A DNA stretch of 64,000 bases from an uncultured Eubacterium sp. GTDB lineage: Bacteria; Bacillota; Clostridia; Lachnospirales; Lachnospiraceae. The notes under the pieces are model-generated. The model was not told the DNA's origin, did no database searches, and saw nothing but the letters and a program-made list of their open reading frames with translations. The translations under genes and the position numbers were made by a program. The stretch spans positions 50,390 through 114,389 of the forward strand of contig CAJTZN010000005.1 of the NCBI GenBank assembly GCA_910584065.1. The letters run 5' to 3'. Of the stretch, positions 31,517 to 39,571 are shown piece by piece. Numbering within the stretch: position 1 is the stretch's first letter; each line of letters starts with the position of its first letter.

Positions 31517-32455
31517 ATGTTTATGTTCTCAAAAATTTCCAAAAAAATTGTTGCAGTAACATTGGCCTCAGCTGTAGTCGTAACTTCCGCAGCAGTTGCA
31601 GCGCCATCTGACGCATCAGCTGCTAAGAAAGCGAAACTGAACAAAAAATCAGTGTCTCTCGCAGCAGGTAAAACGGTAGTATTGAAAGCAAATGCTAAGG
31701 CCAAATGGTCTACGAGCAATAAAGCGATTGCTTCCATTAAGGCAAAAGGCAAAAGCTGTACAGTAACAGGCGTTGCAAAGGGAAAAGCAACGATCACCGC
31801 TAAAGTCGGCAGCGCATCCGCTACGTGCAAAGTAAAGGTAAGTGCACCGAAGTCCGGTACGGTTATTTATGACCTTGCAAAAGAAACAGGATCTGATTCT
31901 GGTACAGGCGAATCCTTCGCTGCACCGGTAAAATGTCCTTACAGTGACTTTAAGTACAATTCATTCAGAATGTGGCTGTGCCGTGCCGTTTTCTATGATC
32001 CGGCAAACGGCGGCGTTGACTACAGAGGAAAGAAGATCAACATCTCTGTAACACTTAAAAACTCCGGTAAGAACGACCTTGCTGAGTTAGGTTTCTGCTT
32101 TAACTACACAAAGGGCGGAAGCGACGGAAGTTACCCATTCGTTTACCATGTGATCGACTCCAAACTTCGTGCTTCGATCGCTAAAAAAGCTGGTAAGAAA
32201 TGGAGCCTTGCATCTGTGAAGAAAGATTCTTCTCACAAACGCGCAAAAGTAGTAGAAGGAAAGATCAAAAAAGGCAAGACATATACTTACAACTTCTCTT
32301 ACACGATTCCGAAGGATGCTATGAACGGCGATAAAGATCCGGATACGAACATCAACTATCCGATCATGTTCTACATCCCGAACCTGAAAGATAACTGCCC
32401 GTACAAAGACGGTGACCAGATCACTGTTTTGAAAGCTAAGTTTACACTTGCATAA
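31517..32455 (+). CDS. secreted protein with bacterial Ig-like (Big_2) domain
   Basis: This 312-residue protein has a signal peptide (residues 1-38, ending SDASAAKK). A Big_2 type Ig-like domain follows at about 40-112 (LNKKSVSLAAGKTVVLKA, KWSTSNKAIASIK, GKATITAKVGSA). A second beta-rich domain of about 190 residues has no family I can name and contains MWLCRAVFYDPANGGVDYRG. The protein is very Lys-rich and has no sortase motif. Codon choice differs from neighbours (more AT-ending, such as GCA and AAA), consistent with high expression. AGGAGG lies four bases before ATG. The stop codon lies inside a 16-bp tandem repeat. Confidence 0.85.
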   Translation: MFMFSKISKKIVAVTLASAVVVTSAAVAAPSDASAAKKAKLNKKSVSLAAGKTVVLKANAKAKWSTSNKAIASIKAKGKSCTVTGVAKGKATITAKVGSASATCKVKVSAPKSGTVIYDLAKETGSDSGTGESFAAPVKCPYSDFKYNSFRMWLCRAVFYDPANGGVDYRGKKINISVTLKNSGKNDLAELGFCFNYTKGGSDGSYPFVYHVIDSKLRASIAKKAGKKWSLASVKKDSSHKRAKVVEGKIKKGKTYTYNFSYTIPKDAMNGDKDPDTNINYPIMFYIPNLKDNCPYKDGDQITVLKAKFTLA

Positions 32456-32500
32456 GTTTACACTTGCATAAGTTTACACTTGCATAAGTTTACGCGTGCA
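32437..32500 (+). repeat. 16-bp tandem repeat, four copies, spanning the stop codon of the Ig-like gene
   Basis: The unit TAAGTTTACACTTGCA is present three times identically from 32437 and a fourth time with two changes; a decayed fifth follows. The first copy encodes the last five residues, and the TAA that begins copy two is the stop codon. The period of 16 is not a multiple of three. Confidence 0.92.
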
Positions 32501-32525
32501 TCAGTTTATAAATCAGGCAAAATAA

Positions 32526-32577
32526 AAAGAGTGCCGCACCAGCGATCTTGATTGCTAGTGCGGCGCTCTTTCTTTAT
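32526..32577. terminator. bidirectional terminator between the Ig-like gene and dnaJ
   Basis: GAGTGCCGCAC pairs with GTGCGGCGCTC, extended by AGC/GCT inside. The T-rich tail TTTCTTTATT lies on the plus side and A-rich DNA (AATAAAAA) on the other side, so it serves both convergent genes. Confidence 0.85.
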
Positions 32578-32602
32578 TCTTTTTACGTTATTCTTTTTAT
32601 CT

Positions 32603-33712
32603 CTATTTTTTCTTATGCCTTTTTCCATCCTTTTCGGCAAAACTATCTTCCAACTGCTGCAACAGTTTTTTCTGTTCCTTGCTGATCGTCGTAGGTACAT
32701 CGACCACGAGATCCACATAGTGATTTCCGCGAAGCTTCTTATTCCGCAGGGAAGGAACGCCCTTGCTGCGAAGCCTTACCCTTGTTCCAGTCTGGGTTCC
32801 CGGCTTCACGGTATAAGCCACATCGCCGTCGATCGTGCGGACCACGATCTCACCGCCCAGTACCGCTTTGGGATAAGATATTTTCACCGTCGAATAAATA
32901 TCATAATTCCGCCGCTCAAACATCGCATTCGGCTCTACATACACTTCGACCAGAAGATCTCCCCTGGCTCCGCCATTTGTACCAGGTTCGCCTTTTCCGC
33001 GGATACGGACGCTCTGTCCGTGATCAATACCGGCAGGAATTGATACCTGGATTTTCTTTCTACTCGATTGATAACCACTTCCGCCACAATCACTGCACCG
33101 CTCTTTAATGACTTTACCTGTTCCGTGACAGTTTGAACATGTCACGACGTTCTGAACCATACCAAAAAGAGATTTCTGCGTATGAACAACCTGGCCTTTT
33201 CCCCCGCAGACTGTACAAGTTTCCGGCGTCGTACCGGGTTTTGCCCCTGTTCCGTGGCAGGTCGCGCATTCATCCTTCAGATTCAGATCCAGCTCCTTAT
33301 CCACGCCAAAACAGGCCTCTTCCAGAGTAATCCTTACCTGGGCCCGAATATTGGCGCCTCTCGTCGGCGCATTGGGATCCCTCCTGCGGCTCCCGCCGCC
33401 AAACAGGTCGCCAAATATATCTCCAAATATATCTCCCATATCCATACCTGAAAAATCAAACCCGCCGGCGCCGCCTCCGCCGTTTTCAAAGGCCGCATGG
33501 CCAAACTGGTCATACTGTCTCCTCTTATCCGCATCACTCAGTACGGCATACGCCTCAGAAGCTTCCTTAAACTTCTTTTCCGCCTCTTTATCTCCCGGAT
33601 TCGTATCCGGATGATATTTTTTTGCCAGTTTCCGATATGCTTTTTTCAATTCAGCGTCACTCGCGCCTTTGCCTACGCCAAGAACCTCATAATAATCACG
33701 CTTGTCAGCCAT
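32603..33712 (-). CDS. dnaJ: chaperone protein DnaJ
   Basis: This 369-residue Hsp40 co-chaperone stimulates the DnaK ATPase. The J domain (residues 1-70) has the HPD tripeptide in KKYHPDTNP. A Gly/Phe-rich linker (about 75-115) follows. The zinc region contains four CxxCxGxG-type modules (CATCHGTGAK, CTVCGGKGQV, CSNCHGTGKV, CSDCGGSGY). The C-terminal substrate-binding domain completes the normal type I layout. It is the last gene of hrcA-grpE-dnaK-dnaJ. Confidence 0.97.
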   Translation of the reverse strand: MADKRDYYEVLGVGKGASDAELKKAYRKLAKKYHPDTNPGDKEAEKKFKEASEAYAVLSDADKRRQYDQFGHAAFENGGGGAGGFDFSGMDMGDIFGDIFGDLFGGGSRRRDPNAPTRGANIRAQVRITLEEACFGVDKELDLNLKDECATCHGTGAKPGTTPETCTVCGGKGQVVHTQKSLFGMVQNVVTCSNCHGTGKVIKERCSDCGGSGYQSSRKKIQVSIPAGIDHGQSVRIRGKGEPGTNGGARGDLLVEVYVEPNAMFERRNYDIYSTVKISYPKAVLGGEIVVRTIDGDVAYTVKPGTQTGTRVRLRSKGVPSLRNKKLRGNHYVDLVVDVPTTISKEQKKLLQQLEDSFAEKDGKRHKKK

Positions 33713-33773
33713 TTAATCTCCTCCTCATGCAAGTCACTTCGCACCTGATCCTCCCGTTTGATAAAGCGACATT

Positions 33774-33798
33774 GACTCGTACCATGACAGTACGAGTC
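33774..33798 (-). other. perfect hairpin in the dnaK-dnaJ spacer
   Basis: GACTCGTAC and GTACGAGTC pair around a seven-base loop in the 156-base gap; outer GCGAC/GTCGC bases can extend it. There is no T-run, so it is more likely an mRNA processing or stability element that lowers dnaJ relative to dnaK than a full terminator. Confidence 0.5.
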
Positions 33799-33868
33799 GC
33801 TTACGAATGTCTCCTGGCCAGCCGGCCTGTATTTGAATGTCGCTCTACAACTTATTTTCGCGCGCGGA

Positions 33869-35755
33869 TCACAGCTCGCGGAAATCCCCGTCTACCACAT
33901 CTTCCCCGCTGTTATCCGGTTCCGCACCTGCGCCGCCAGCTGCCGCTCCCATGTCAGGGCCTGCTCCCTGCGCACCGCCGGCTGCCTGCTGTGCCTGTTC
34001 ATATACTTTTGCGAACACCTGCTGAGCGCTTGTCATCAGCGCCTCTTTCGCCGCTTTCAGTTCATCAATATCCGCATCGGACATGGATTCTGCCTGCGTT
34101 CTCTCAAGGATCGCTTTCACCTTGTCGATCTCTGCCTGCACTTTTTCCTTCTCCGCAGCGTCCACACCTTCACCGACATCCGTCAGTGCCTTCTCCGTCT
34201 GGAACACCATGCTGTCCGCTTCGTTGCGGACATCAATGCCCTCTTTCCGTTTCTTATCCTGTGCCTCGAATTCAGCCGCTTCTTTCACCGCCTTGTCGAT
34301 CTCATCATCCGACAGGTTCGAGCCGGCCGTGATCGTAATGTGCTGTTCTTTTCCTGTTCCCAAGTCCTTGGCCGATACATTTACGATACCGTTCGCATCG
34401 ATATCAAATGTAACTTCAATCTGAGGTACGCCGCGCATAGCTGGTGGAATACCGTCCAAACGGAACTGTCCCAGAGATTTATTGTCGCGGGCAAACTGTC
34501 TCTCACCCTGTACGACATTGATATCTACGGCCGTCTGGTTATCTGCTGCCGTAGAGAAGATTTGGCTCTTCTTCGTAGGGATCGTCGTATTTCTCTCAAT
34601 CAGCTTCGTCGCTACGCCGCCCATCGTCTCGATCGCGAGGGAAAGCGGAGTGACATCGAGAAGAAGGATGTCTCCGGCTCCGGTATCTCCGGCGAGTTTT
34701 CCTCCCTGGATCGAAGCGCCGAGCGCAACACACTCATCCGGGTTCAGCGATTTGTTCGGATCGTGTCCGGTCAGCTGTTTTACTTTGTCCTGCACGGCCG
34801 GAATACGTGTGGATCCACCGACGAGAAGGACTTTACCCAATTCAGACGCCGTAATGCCGGCATCTTTCAGCGCGTTCGTTACTGGCATCGCCGTTCTCTC
34901 CACGAGATCTGCCGTCAACTCGTCAAATTTTGCCCTTGTCAGGTTCATATCAAAATGCTTCGGCCCTTCTGCCGTAGCTGTGATGAATGGAAGGTTAATA
35001 TTCGTCGTCGTCGCTGACGAGAGTTCCTTTTTCGCTTTCTCTGCCGCCTCTTTCAGACGCTGCATCGCCATCTTGTCCGTAGAAAGGTCAATTCCCTCCG
35101 TATTCTTGAACTCACTCACCATGTAATCACACAGTTTATTATCAAAATCATCTCCGCCGAGCCTGTTATCTCCCGAAGTCGCAAGCACTTCGATAACGCC
35201 GTCGCCAATCTCGATAATTGATACGTCGAACGTTCCACCTCCGAGGTCATAAACCATGATCTTCTGCTCGCCGTCGTTATCGAGGCCATACGCAAGCGCT
35301 GCCGCCGTCGGCTCGTTGATGATACGTTTTACGTCAAGACCTGCGATTTTTCCAGCATCTTTTGTTGCCTGACGCTGCGCATCGTTAAAATATGCGGGAA
35401 CTGTGATGACTGCTTCGGTCACTGTCTCTCCCCCGAGATAATTCTCTGCGTCGCCTTTCAGCTTTTGAAGGATCATCGCTGAAATTTCCTGCGGGGAATA
35501 TTTCTTATCATCGACCGCAGCACGGTAATCCGAACCCATATGCCTCTTGATCGAGGAAATCGTATTGTCCGCATTCGTAACTGCCTGACGTTTTGCCGGT
35601 TCACCGATCAGACGCTCCCCGTTTTTCGTAAATGCAACGACAGAAGGCGTCGTTCTCGCTCCCTCTGCATTTGCGATCACAACTGGCTTACCGCCTTCCA
35701 TAACTGCCACACAACTGTTTGTCGTACCCAAGTCGATACCAATGATCTTACTCAT
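33869..35755 (-). CDS. dnaK: chaperone protein DnaK (Hsp70)
   Basis: This 628-residue ATP-dependent chaperone begins MSKIIGIDLGTTNSCVAVM. The nucleotide-binding domain (residues 1-360) holds VYDLGGGTFDVSI and RIINEPTAAALAYG. The substrate-binding domain begins near 390 (LLLDVTPLSLAIETMGG) and the lid is a helical bundle. The C-terminal Gly/Ala-rich stretch ends in GEDVVDGDFREL, a variant of the EEVD-like tail. It is flanked by grpE and dnaJ. Confidence 0.98.
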   Translation of the reverse strand: MSKIIGIDLGTTNSCVAVMEGGKPVVIANAEGARTTPSVVAFTKNGERLIGEPAKRQAVTNADNTISSIKRHMGSDYRAAVDDKKYSPQEISAMILQKLKGDAENYLGGETVTEAVITVPAYFNDAQRQATKDAGKIAGLDVKRIINEPTAAALAYGLDNDGEQKIMVYDLGGGTFDVSIIEIGDGVIEVLATSGDNRLGGDDFDNKLCDYMVSEFKNTEGIDLSTDKMAMQRLKEAAEKAKKELSSATTTNINLPFITATAEGPKHFDMNLTRAKFDELTADLVERTAMPVTNALKDAGITASELGKVLLVGGSTRIPAVQDKVKQLTGHDPNKSLNPDECVALGASIQGGKLAGDTGAGDILLLDVTPLSLAIETMGGVATKLIERNTTIPTKKSQIFSTAADNQTAVDINVVQGERQFARDNKSLGQFRLDGIPPAMRGVPQIEVTFDIDANGIVNVSAKDLGTGKEQHITITAGSNLSDDEIDKAVKEAAEFEAQDKKRKEGIDVRNEADSMVFQTEKALTDVGEGVDAAEKEKVQAEIDKVKAILERTQAESMSDADIDELKAAKEALMTSAQQVFAKVYEQAQQAAGGAQGAGPDMGAAAGGAGAEPDNSGEDVVDGDFREL

Positions 35756-35834
35756 AACTATCTCTCCTTCTTTAAATGAATTAATCTATATAAAGTTTAC
35801 AAACTTACCACATGAAGATCCCCGAATGGCCACT

Positions 35835-36539
35835 CTAATTCACTACTTTCACCATGCTGTGCCTGACCACGCTATCCTTGTACATGTACCCCTTCTGCAG
35901 TTCCTCGGATACCATGTTCGCCTCCATCGAGTCGTCTTCCTCGTGCATGACCGCATTGTGCAGGTTGGGATCAAATTCCTTGCCAACCGCTTCGATCGGC
36001 ACGACACCCATTTCCTCCAGCGCGGTACAAAACTGTTTGTATACGGCTTCCATCCCTTTGATGAAGGGGTTCTCCTTTTCCTCTGCGGAAACCGCATCCA
36101 GTCCCCTCTCAAAATTGTCTACGACTGGAAGGATTTTTTCTACCACGGATTTGGCTCCGATCTCAAACATCGCTGTCTTTTCCTTCTCCGAACGGTTGCG
36201 GAAATTTTCGAACTCCGCCATATTTCTGAGAAGGCGGTCATTTAATTCCTCGATCTTCTCATCTTTCTTATCTTTTTTGGCCCGGTTAAGCAGTTTCTTA
36301 TTTTTTTTACCGGACTCTTTCTTTTCGTCCGCTTTTTCGCCTGCTCTCTCTCCCTTTTCTTCCTCCGTGCCTTCTGAACTTTCTGTTTCTTCCTTCTCTC
36401 CGTCCTGTTCTTTCAAAGTTTCACTGGCCGTATCCGCCTGTTCTTCCTCCGGCGCCTGTGTATCCGCCGCGGCATCCTGTGCCTGCTTTGCTTCGTTTTC
36501 CACCTCTTCGGCTGATGCTATTTCTTTTTCTTCTGCCAC
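35835..36539 (-). CDS. grpE: nucleotide exchange factor GrpE
   Basis: This 234-residue protein releases ADP from DnaK. Residues 1-95 are an unusually long, highly acidic and Lys-rich disordered segment (runs of Glu/Lys/Gln). The GrpE coiled coil starts near 95 (IEELNDRLLRNMAEFENFRNR). The beta-wing domain holds GKEFDPNLHNAVMHEEDD and ends VVRHSMVKVVN. It is the second gene of the heat-shock operon. Confidence 0.96.
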   Translation of the reverse strand: MAEEKEIASAEEVENEAKQAQDAAADTQAPEEEQADTASETLKEQDGEKEETESSEGTEEEKGERAGEKADEKKESGKKNKKLLNRAKKDKKDEKIEELNDRLLRNMAEFENFRNRSEKEKTAMFEIGAKSVVEKILPVVDNFERGLDAVSAEEKENPFIKGMEAVYKQFCTALEEMGVVPIEAVGKEFDPNLHNAVMHEEDDSMEANMVSEELQKGYMYKDSVVRHSMVKVVN

Positions 36540-36585
36540 CTTTTAAACCACCTTTCAATATTTTACCATCACGGCTCCTAACATT

Positions 36586-37614
36586 TCACGTCTTCGACTT
36601 AAAAATGTCGTCCAGCTGCTGCATGCAGTTTTCCAGCGTCCCCACTACTTTTTCATAATCCATGCGCTTCGGGCCGATGATGCCGATCTTTCCATACACG
36701 CCTTCCTTGATCTGGTACGTCGCCGTCACGACGGAGCAGTTCTTCATGGCCTCCACCGGAGATTCATCCCCGATGTACACCTGAATGCCGTGTTCTTCGG
36801 AATCCGCCTCATCGTTTACCCACGCCTCCAGCCGCTGTTTTTCCTCGAATGTCGTGAGCAGTTCCGCCATCTTCTCCTTGTCGCTGAGTTCCGGGTATTT
36901 CAAAATATTCGTGGCACCTGACGTGAAAATCTGCGATGTATCCTCATCGCTCATGGCTTCGGCGATACAGTCGAGTATACTCGAGGCGAGATCGCCGTAC
37001 TCCCCGGCCTTTTCCTTGATCTCCTGCATGATCGCCATATTGATCTCTGTCACATCCAGACCATTCAGCGCCGCGTTGATAATGAAATTCAGCTGTGAAA
37101 CGACGTTATCATCAATCGGGCCTGCCAGATTGATAAATTTGTTATTGACGTGGTTGTTGTCCAAAACAACGATCACCAGTATCTGCACTTCCGAAATCGG
37201 ATTCAGCTGGATAAATTTGATCTTTTTGTGCGCGTACTTCGGTTTGGAAACCATCGTCGTGTAATTCGTATTTTCCGCCAACAGCTTTGCCACCTGCTGC
37301 AGGAGCAGATCGATCTTATCCGCTTTCTCAATCAGGACGCCTTTCATGTCTTCCACTTCTTTTTCCTTATTCCCCAGCACAGTGTCCACATACAGTCGGT
37401 ATGCCTTATCCGAAGGGATCCTTCCCGCGGATGTGTGAGGCTGCAGGATATACCCCATCTCCTCCAAATCTGCCATCTCGTTGCGGATCGTCGCGGAACT
37501 GAGGTTCAGGTCCGTGTATTTTGAAACGGTGCGCGAACCGACAGGCTCTCCGCTCTCCATATAGTTATGGATGATCGCTTCTAAAATTTTCTGCTTTCGT
37601 TCATCAAGCTGCAT
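36586..37614 (-). CDS. hrcA: heat-inducible transcription repressor HrcA
   Basis: This 342-residue repressor binds CIRCE and needs GroEL to stay active. The N-terminal winged helix contains MESGEPVGSRTVSKY and LSSATIRNEMADLEEMGYI, followed by the family mark QPHTSAGRIPSDKAYRLYVD. A GAF-like middle domain and dimerisation loop follow. The gene is first in its operon and its own promoter carries a perfect CIRCE, so it is autoregulated. Confidence 0.97.
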   Translation of the reverse strand: MQLDERKQKILEAIIHNYMESGEPVGSRTVSKYTDLNLSSATIRNEMADLEEMGYILQPHTSAGRIPSDKAYRLYVDTVLGNKEKEVEDMKGVLIEKADKIDLLLQQVAKLLAENTNYTTMVSKPKYAHKKIKFIQLNPISEVQILVIVVLDNNHVNNKFINLAGPIDDNVVSQLNFIINAALNGLDVTEINMAIMQEIKEKAGEYGDLASSILDCIAEAMSDEDTSQIFTSGATNILKYPELSDKEKMAELLTTFEEKQRLEAWVNDEADSEEHGIQVYIGDESPVEAMKNCSVVTATYQIKEGVYGKIGIIGPKRMDYEKVVGTLENCMQQLDDIFKSKT

Positions 37615-37630
37615 TTCACCACTTCCTTTG

Positions 37631-37657
37631 TTAGCACTCCATCACAATGAGTGCTAA
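37631..37657 (-). promoter_or_regulatory. CIRCE operator (HrcA binding site)
   Basis: TTAGCACTC, nine bases, GAGTGCTAA: both arms match the CIRCE consensus exactly. It lies 17 bases before hrcA and just downstream of the predicted transcription start. Confidence 0.97.
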
Positions 37658-37672
37658 TTCTTGGCTAAATTA

Positions 37673-37701
37673 AAGATAACACCCTTGCTTCAGTTTGTCA
37701 A
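37673..37701 (-). promoter_or_regulatory. hrcA operon promoter embedded in a 9-bp hairpin
   Basis: TTGACA (37696-37701) and TATCTT (37673-37678) are spaced by 17 bases. ACACCCTTG and CAAGGGTGT form a nine-base inverted repeat that overlaps the -35 box and the spacer. In the minus direction it could also end transcription from cvpA. Confidence 0.75.
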
Positions 37702-37745
37702 GGGTGTTTTTCATATTTATTATATATTTTGCCAATTTTTTTATT

Positions 37746-38249
37746 CTATAGCACGGTAAATCCCATACTTTTCATCACGGCTGGCAGCGGACTGCAAGAC
37801 TGGAACCACATCACAACCCGGTCTTCTTTGGCCGACTGCACGATTTCTCTGCACCATTCATATTCCTGAAGGCTTCCCAGCACCGCCAGTATCGACCAGG
37901 CGATACAGAATCCAACGACCAGGCCGGCGACCGCCCCGCCAAACCGGTCGAGACCTCCAAGAAGTGGAACATCCCGGACGCTTTTGATGAAACTCCCGAT
38001 AATATTAAATACAATAATACTGACGACTAACGCGATCGCATAGCCGACGCCTTCTTTCACCATCACCGAACTGGGGAGCTGCTTCGCGATAACCGGAGCG
38101 GCTCCGATCGCTGCCACGATGATCACAACATTTTTCACCACACTGTAAACGCCAAAAATCAACCCCCTCCCTGCTCCGATAAATATACATCCGACAACTG
38201 CTGCTACTAAAATGAGCGCCAACATCTGCCCCTGTAATGCACTAGACAT
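37746..38249 (-). CDS. CvpA family membrane protein
   Basis: This 167-residue protein has four hydrophobic helices (about 7-28, 32-56, 66-88, 105-128) and Gly-rich motifs (GAGRGLIFGVY, GGLDRFGGAVAGLVVGFCIAW) of the CvpA/colicin V production family. The last, LDRxxGaxxGlxxG, is the family mark. The biochemical role is unsettled; proposals include envelope stability and bile resistance. The first 12 or so residues precede the first helix without a signal peptide. It is followed by the hrcA promoter. Confidence 0.85.
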   Translation of the reverse strand: MSSALQGQMLALILVAAVVGCIFIGAGRGLIFGVYSVVKNVVIIVAAIGAAPVIAKQLPSSVMVKEGVGYAIALVVSIIVFNIIGSFIKSVRDVPLLGGLDRFGGAVAGLVVGFCIAWSILAVLGSLQEYEWCREIVQSAKEDRVVMWFQSCSPLPAVMKSMGFTVL

Positions 38250-38284
38250 AAATATCCTCCTTTTTCATAAGCAAAATAGAATAT

Positions 38285-39472
38285 TCAACCTGATATTTTT
38301 ATCTGCTGAATGGATGCTTCATCTATATAATAGTAACGTTCATCCCCCGCTGCAGGCAAAAAATAATCAAACCCCTTTCCGAAGTCAAACGAAAATTTCT
38401 CGCTTCCATTCTTTCTTATTATATAACAACTCTGCGCATCGGTGAATATGATTTCTCCTCCGGACATAACAAAATCCGAATACCGGCAGGAAATTTTTTC
38501 CGCCAGTTCTTCTTTGCCCCGCAAATTGTAAAGATACAGTTTCTGATCATCCGTACTTCCCGCCGTACCAGTAATGACTACTATGTTTTCATCATCATGA
38601 TCCGCGCTCTTGATCTCATCTTCAAAAATTTTCTCAAACACCTGCTCTGGTTTCTTCATATTTTCAAACAGCGCAAATCCGTCTTCAAAAAAAATGGCCG
38701 CTTTGTCGTCTGAGACAAAACCGATGTGGGAAATCATTTTTGTCTCGTAGGATTTTCCTCCCACGAGCGTATTCTGATCCTGTCCTACCTCTGTAAAATT
38801 GTAAAAACAGACTTTATTCTCCATCGTGCCGTTTTGAACTACGATATAGGCAATCACCAGACTGTTCCCATCGGGAGATATGGCAAAATCAAGCGGGAAG
38901 CCATCATCCAGCACATTTGTCGGAACCTCTACCTTGAGCTGTTCTGCCGTACTGTACGGATCATAAATACTAATCACGTCAGAGTCTTCATCCTGGAGCA
39001 GCACGGCCGCTCTCCCGTCCTCACAGATCTTCGCTTTCCCGATCGGCAAAGTCGTCTCAATGCCGACGCCCTGATCCTCTCCATTGTATACGTAAAACAT
39101 TTTGGCGCCGATGTCAGCGACCAGAACATAATTTCCGCGAATATCCACTACCGGCTGTTCCATCTCATACCCACCGTTCCACAGCGTCTCGCCGGAATCA
39201 TCGATCAGCGAAATACCATCCCGGCTGTATTTGAGCAGATCTCCGTGAAATGGCAGATAAGATACGCCGTTGCTGTCCTTCCTCGCCTGCTCGTTCACGA
39301 CATCATAACCGGAAAAAGAACGATGCGCATAATAATAAGAGAAGCAGACGATCACGACAATTCCGATCAACACGCCCGCGCCGATCAGGCCAAAAAATAA
39401 AATCGTCTTATTTCTTTTCTTTCTGCGTCTCCTGTTCTCCTCTTCTACGCTGTTCTCAAATATGCTGCCCAA
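38285..39472 (-). CDS. DUF5711 family membrane-anchored beta-propeller-like protein
   Basis: This 395-residue protein has a very basic cytoplasmic start (RRRRKKRNK), one transmembrane helix at about 24-47 and a long extracytoplasmic region. That region consists of repeated strands of the type G..l.l.d..g..lW and SPDGNSLVIAYI, consistent with a seven-bladed propeller. It matches what I know as DUF5711, found in Clostridia, function unknown. It lies 35 bases upstream of cvpA on the same strand, and 99 bases follow the JAB-like gene, so the three may be one operon of membrane proteins. Confidence 0.78.
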   Translation of the reverse strand: MGSIFENSVEEENRRRRKKRNKTILFFGLIGAGVLIGIVVIVCFSYYYAHRSFSGYDVVNEQARKDSNGVSYLPFHGDLLKYSRDGISLIDDSGETLWNGGYEMEQPVVDIRGNYVLVADIGAKMFYVYNGEDQGVGIETTLPIGKAKICEDGRAAVLLQDEDSDVISIYDPYSTAEQLKVEVPTNVLDDGFPLDFAISPDGNSLVIAYIVVQNGTMENKVCFYNFTEVGQDQNTLVGGKSYETKMISHIGFVSDDKAAIFFEDGFALFENMKKPEQVFEKIFEDEIKSADHDDENIVVITGTAGSTDDQKLYLYNLRGKEELAEKISCRYSDFVMSGGEIIFTDAQSCYIIRKNGSEKFSFDFGKGFDYFLPAAGDERYYYIDEASIQQIKISG

Positions 39473-39571
39473 CTTTGTTCACCCCGGTTCCAGACATCTG
39501 CCATTTTCGTCAGTATATCATAAAGCGACATTTTTTTCAAGCACCAACAATTTTCACTCATACGTGTACAC

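Noticed and set aside
32437..32516. CRISPR array
   Set aside because: The repeats are directly adjacent with no spacers and only 16 bases long. No cas gene is in the window.
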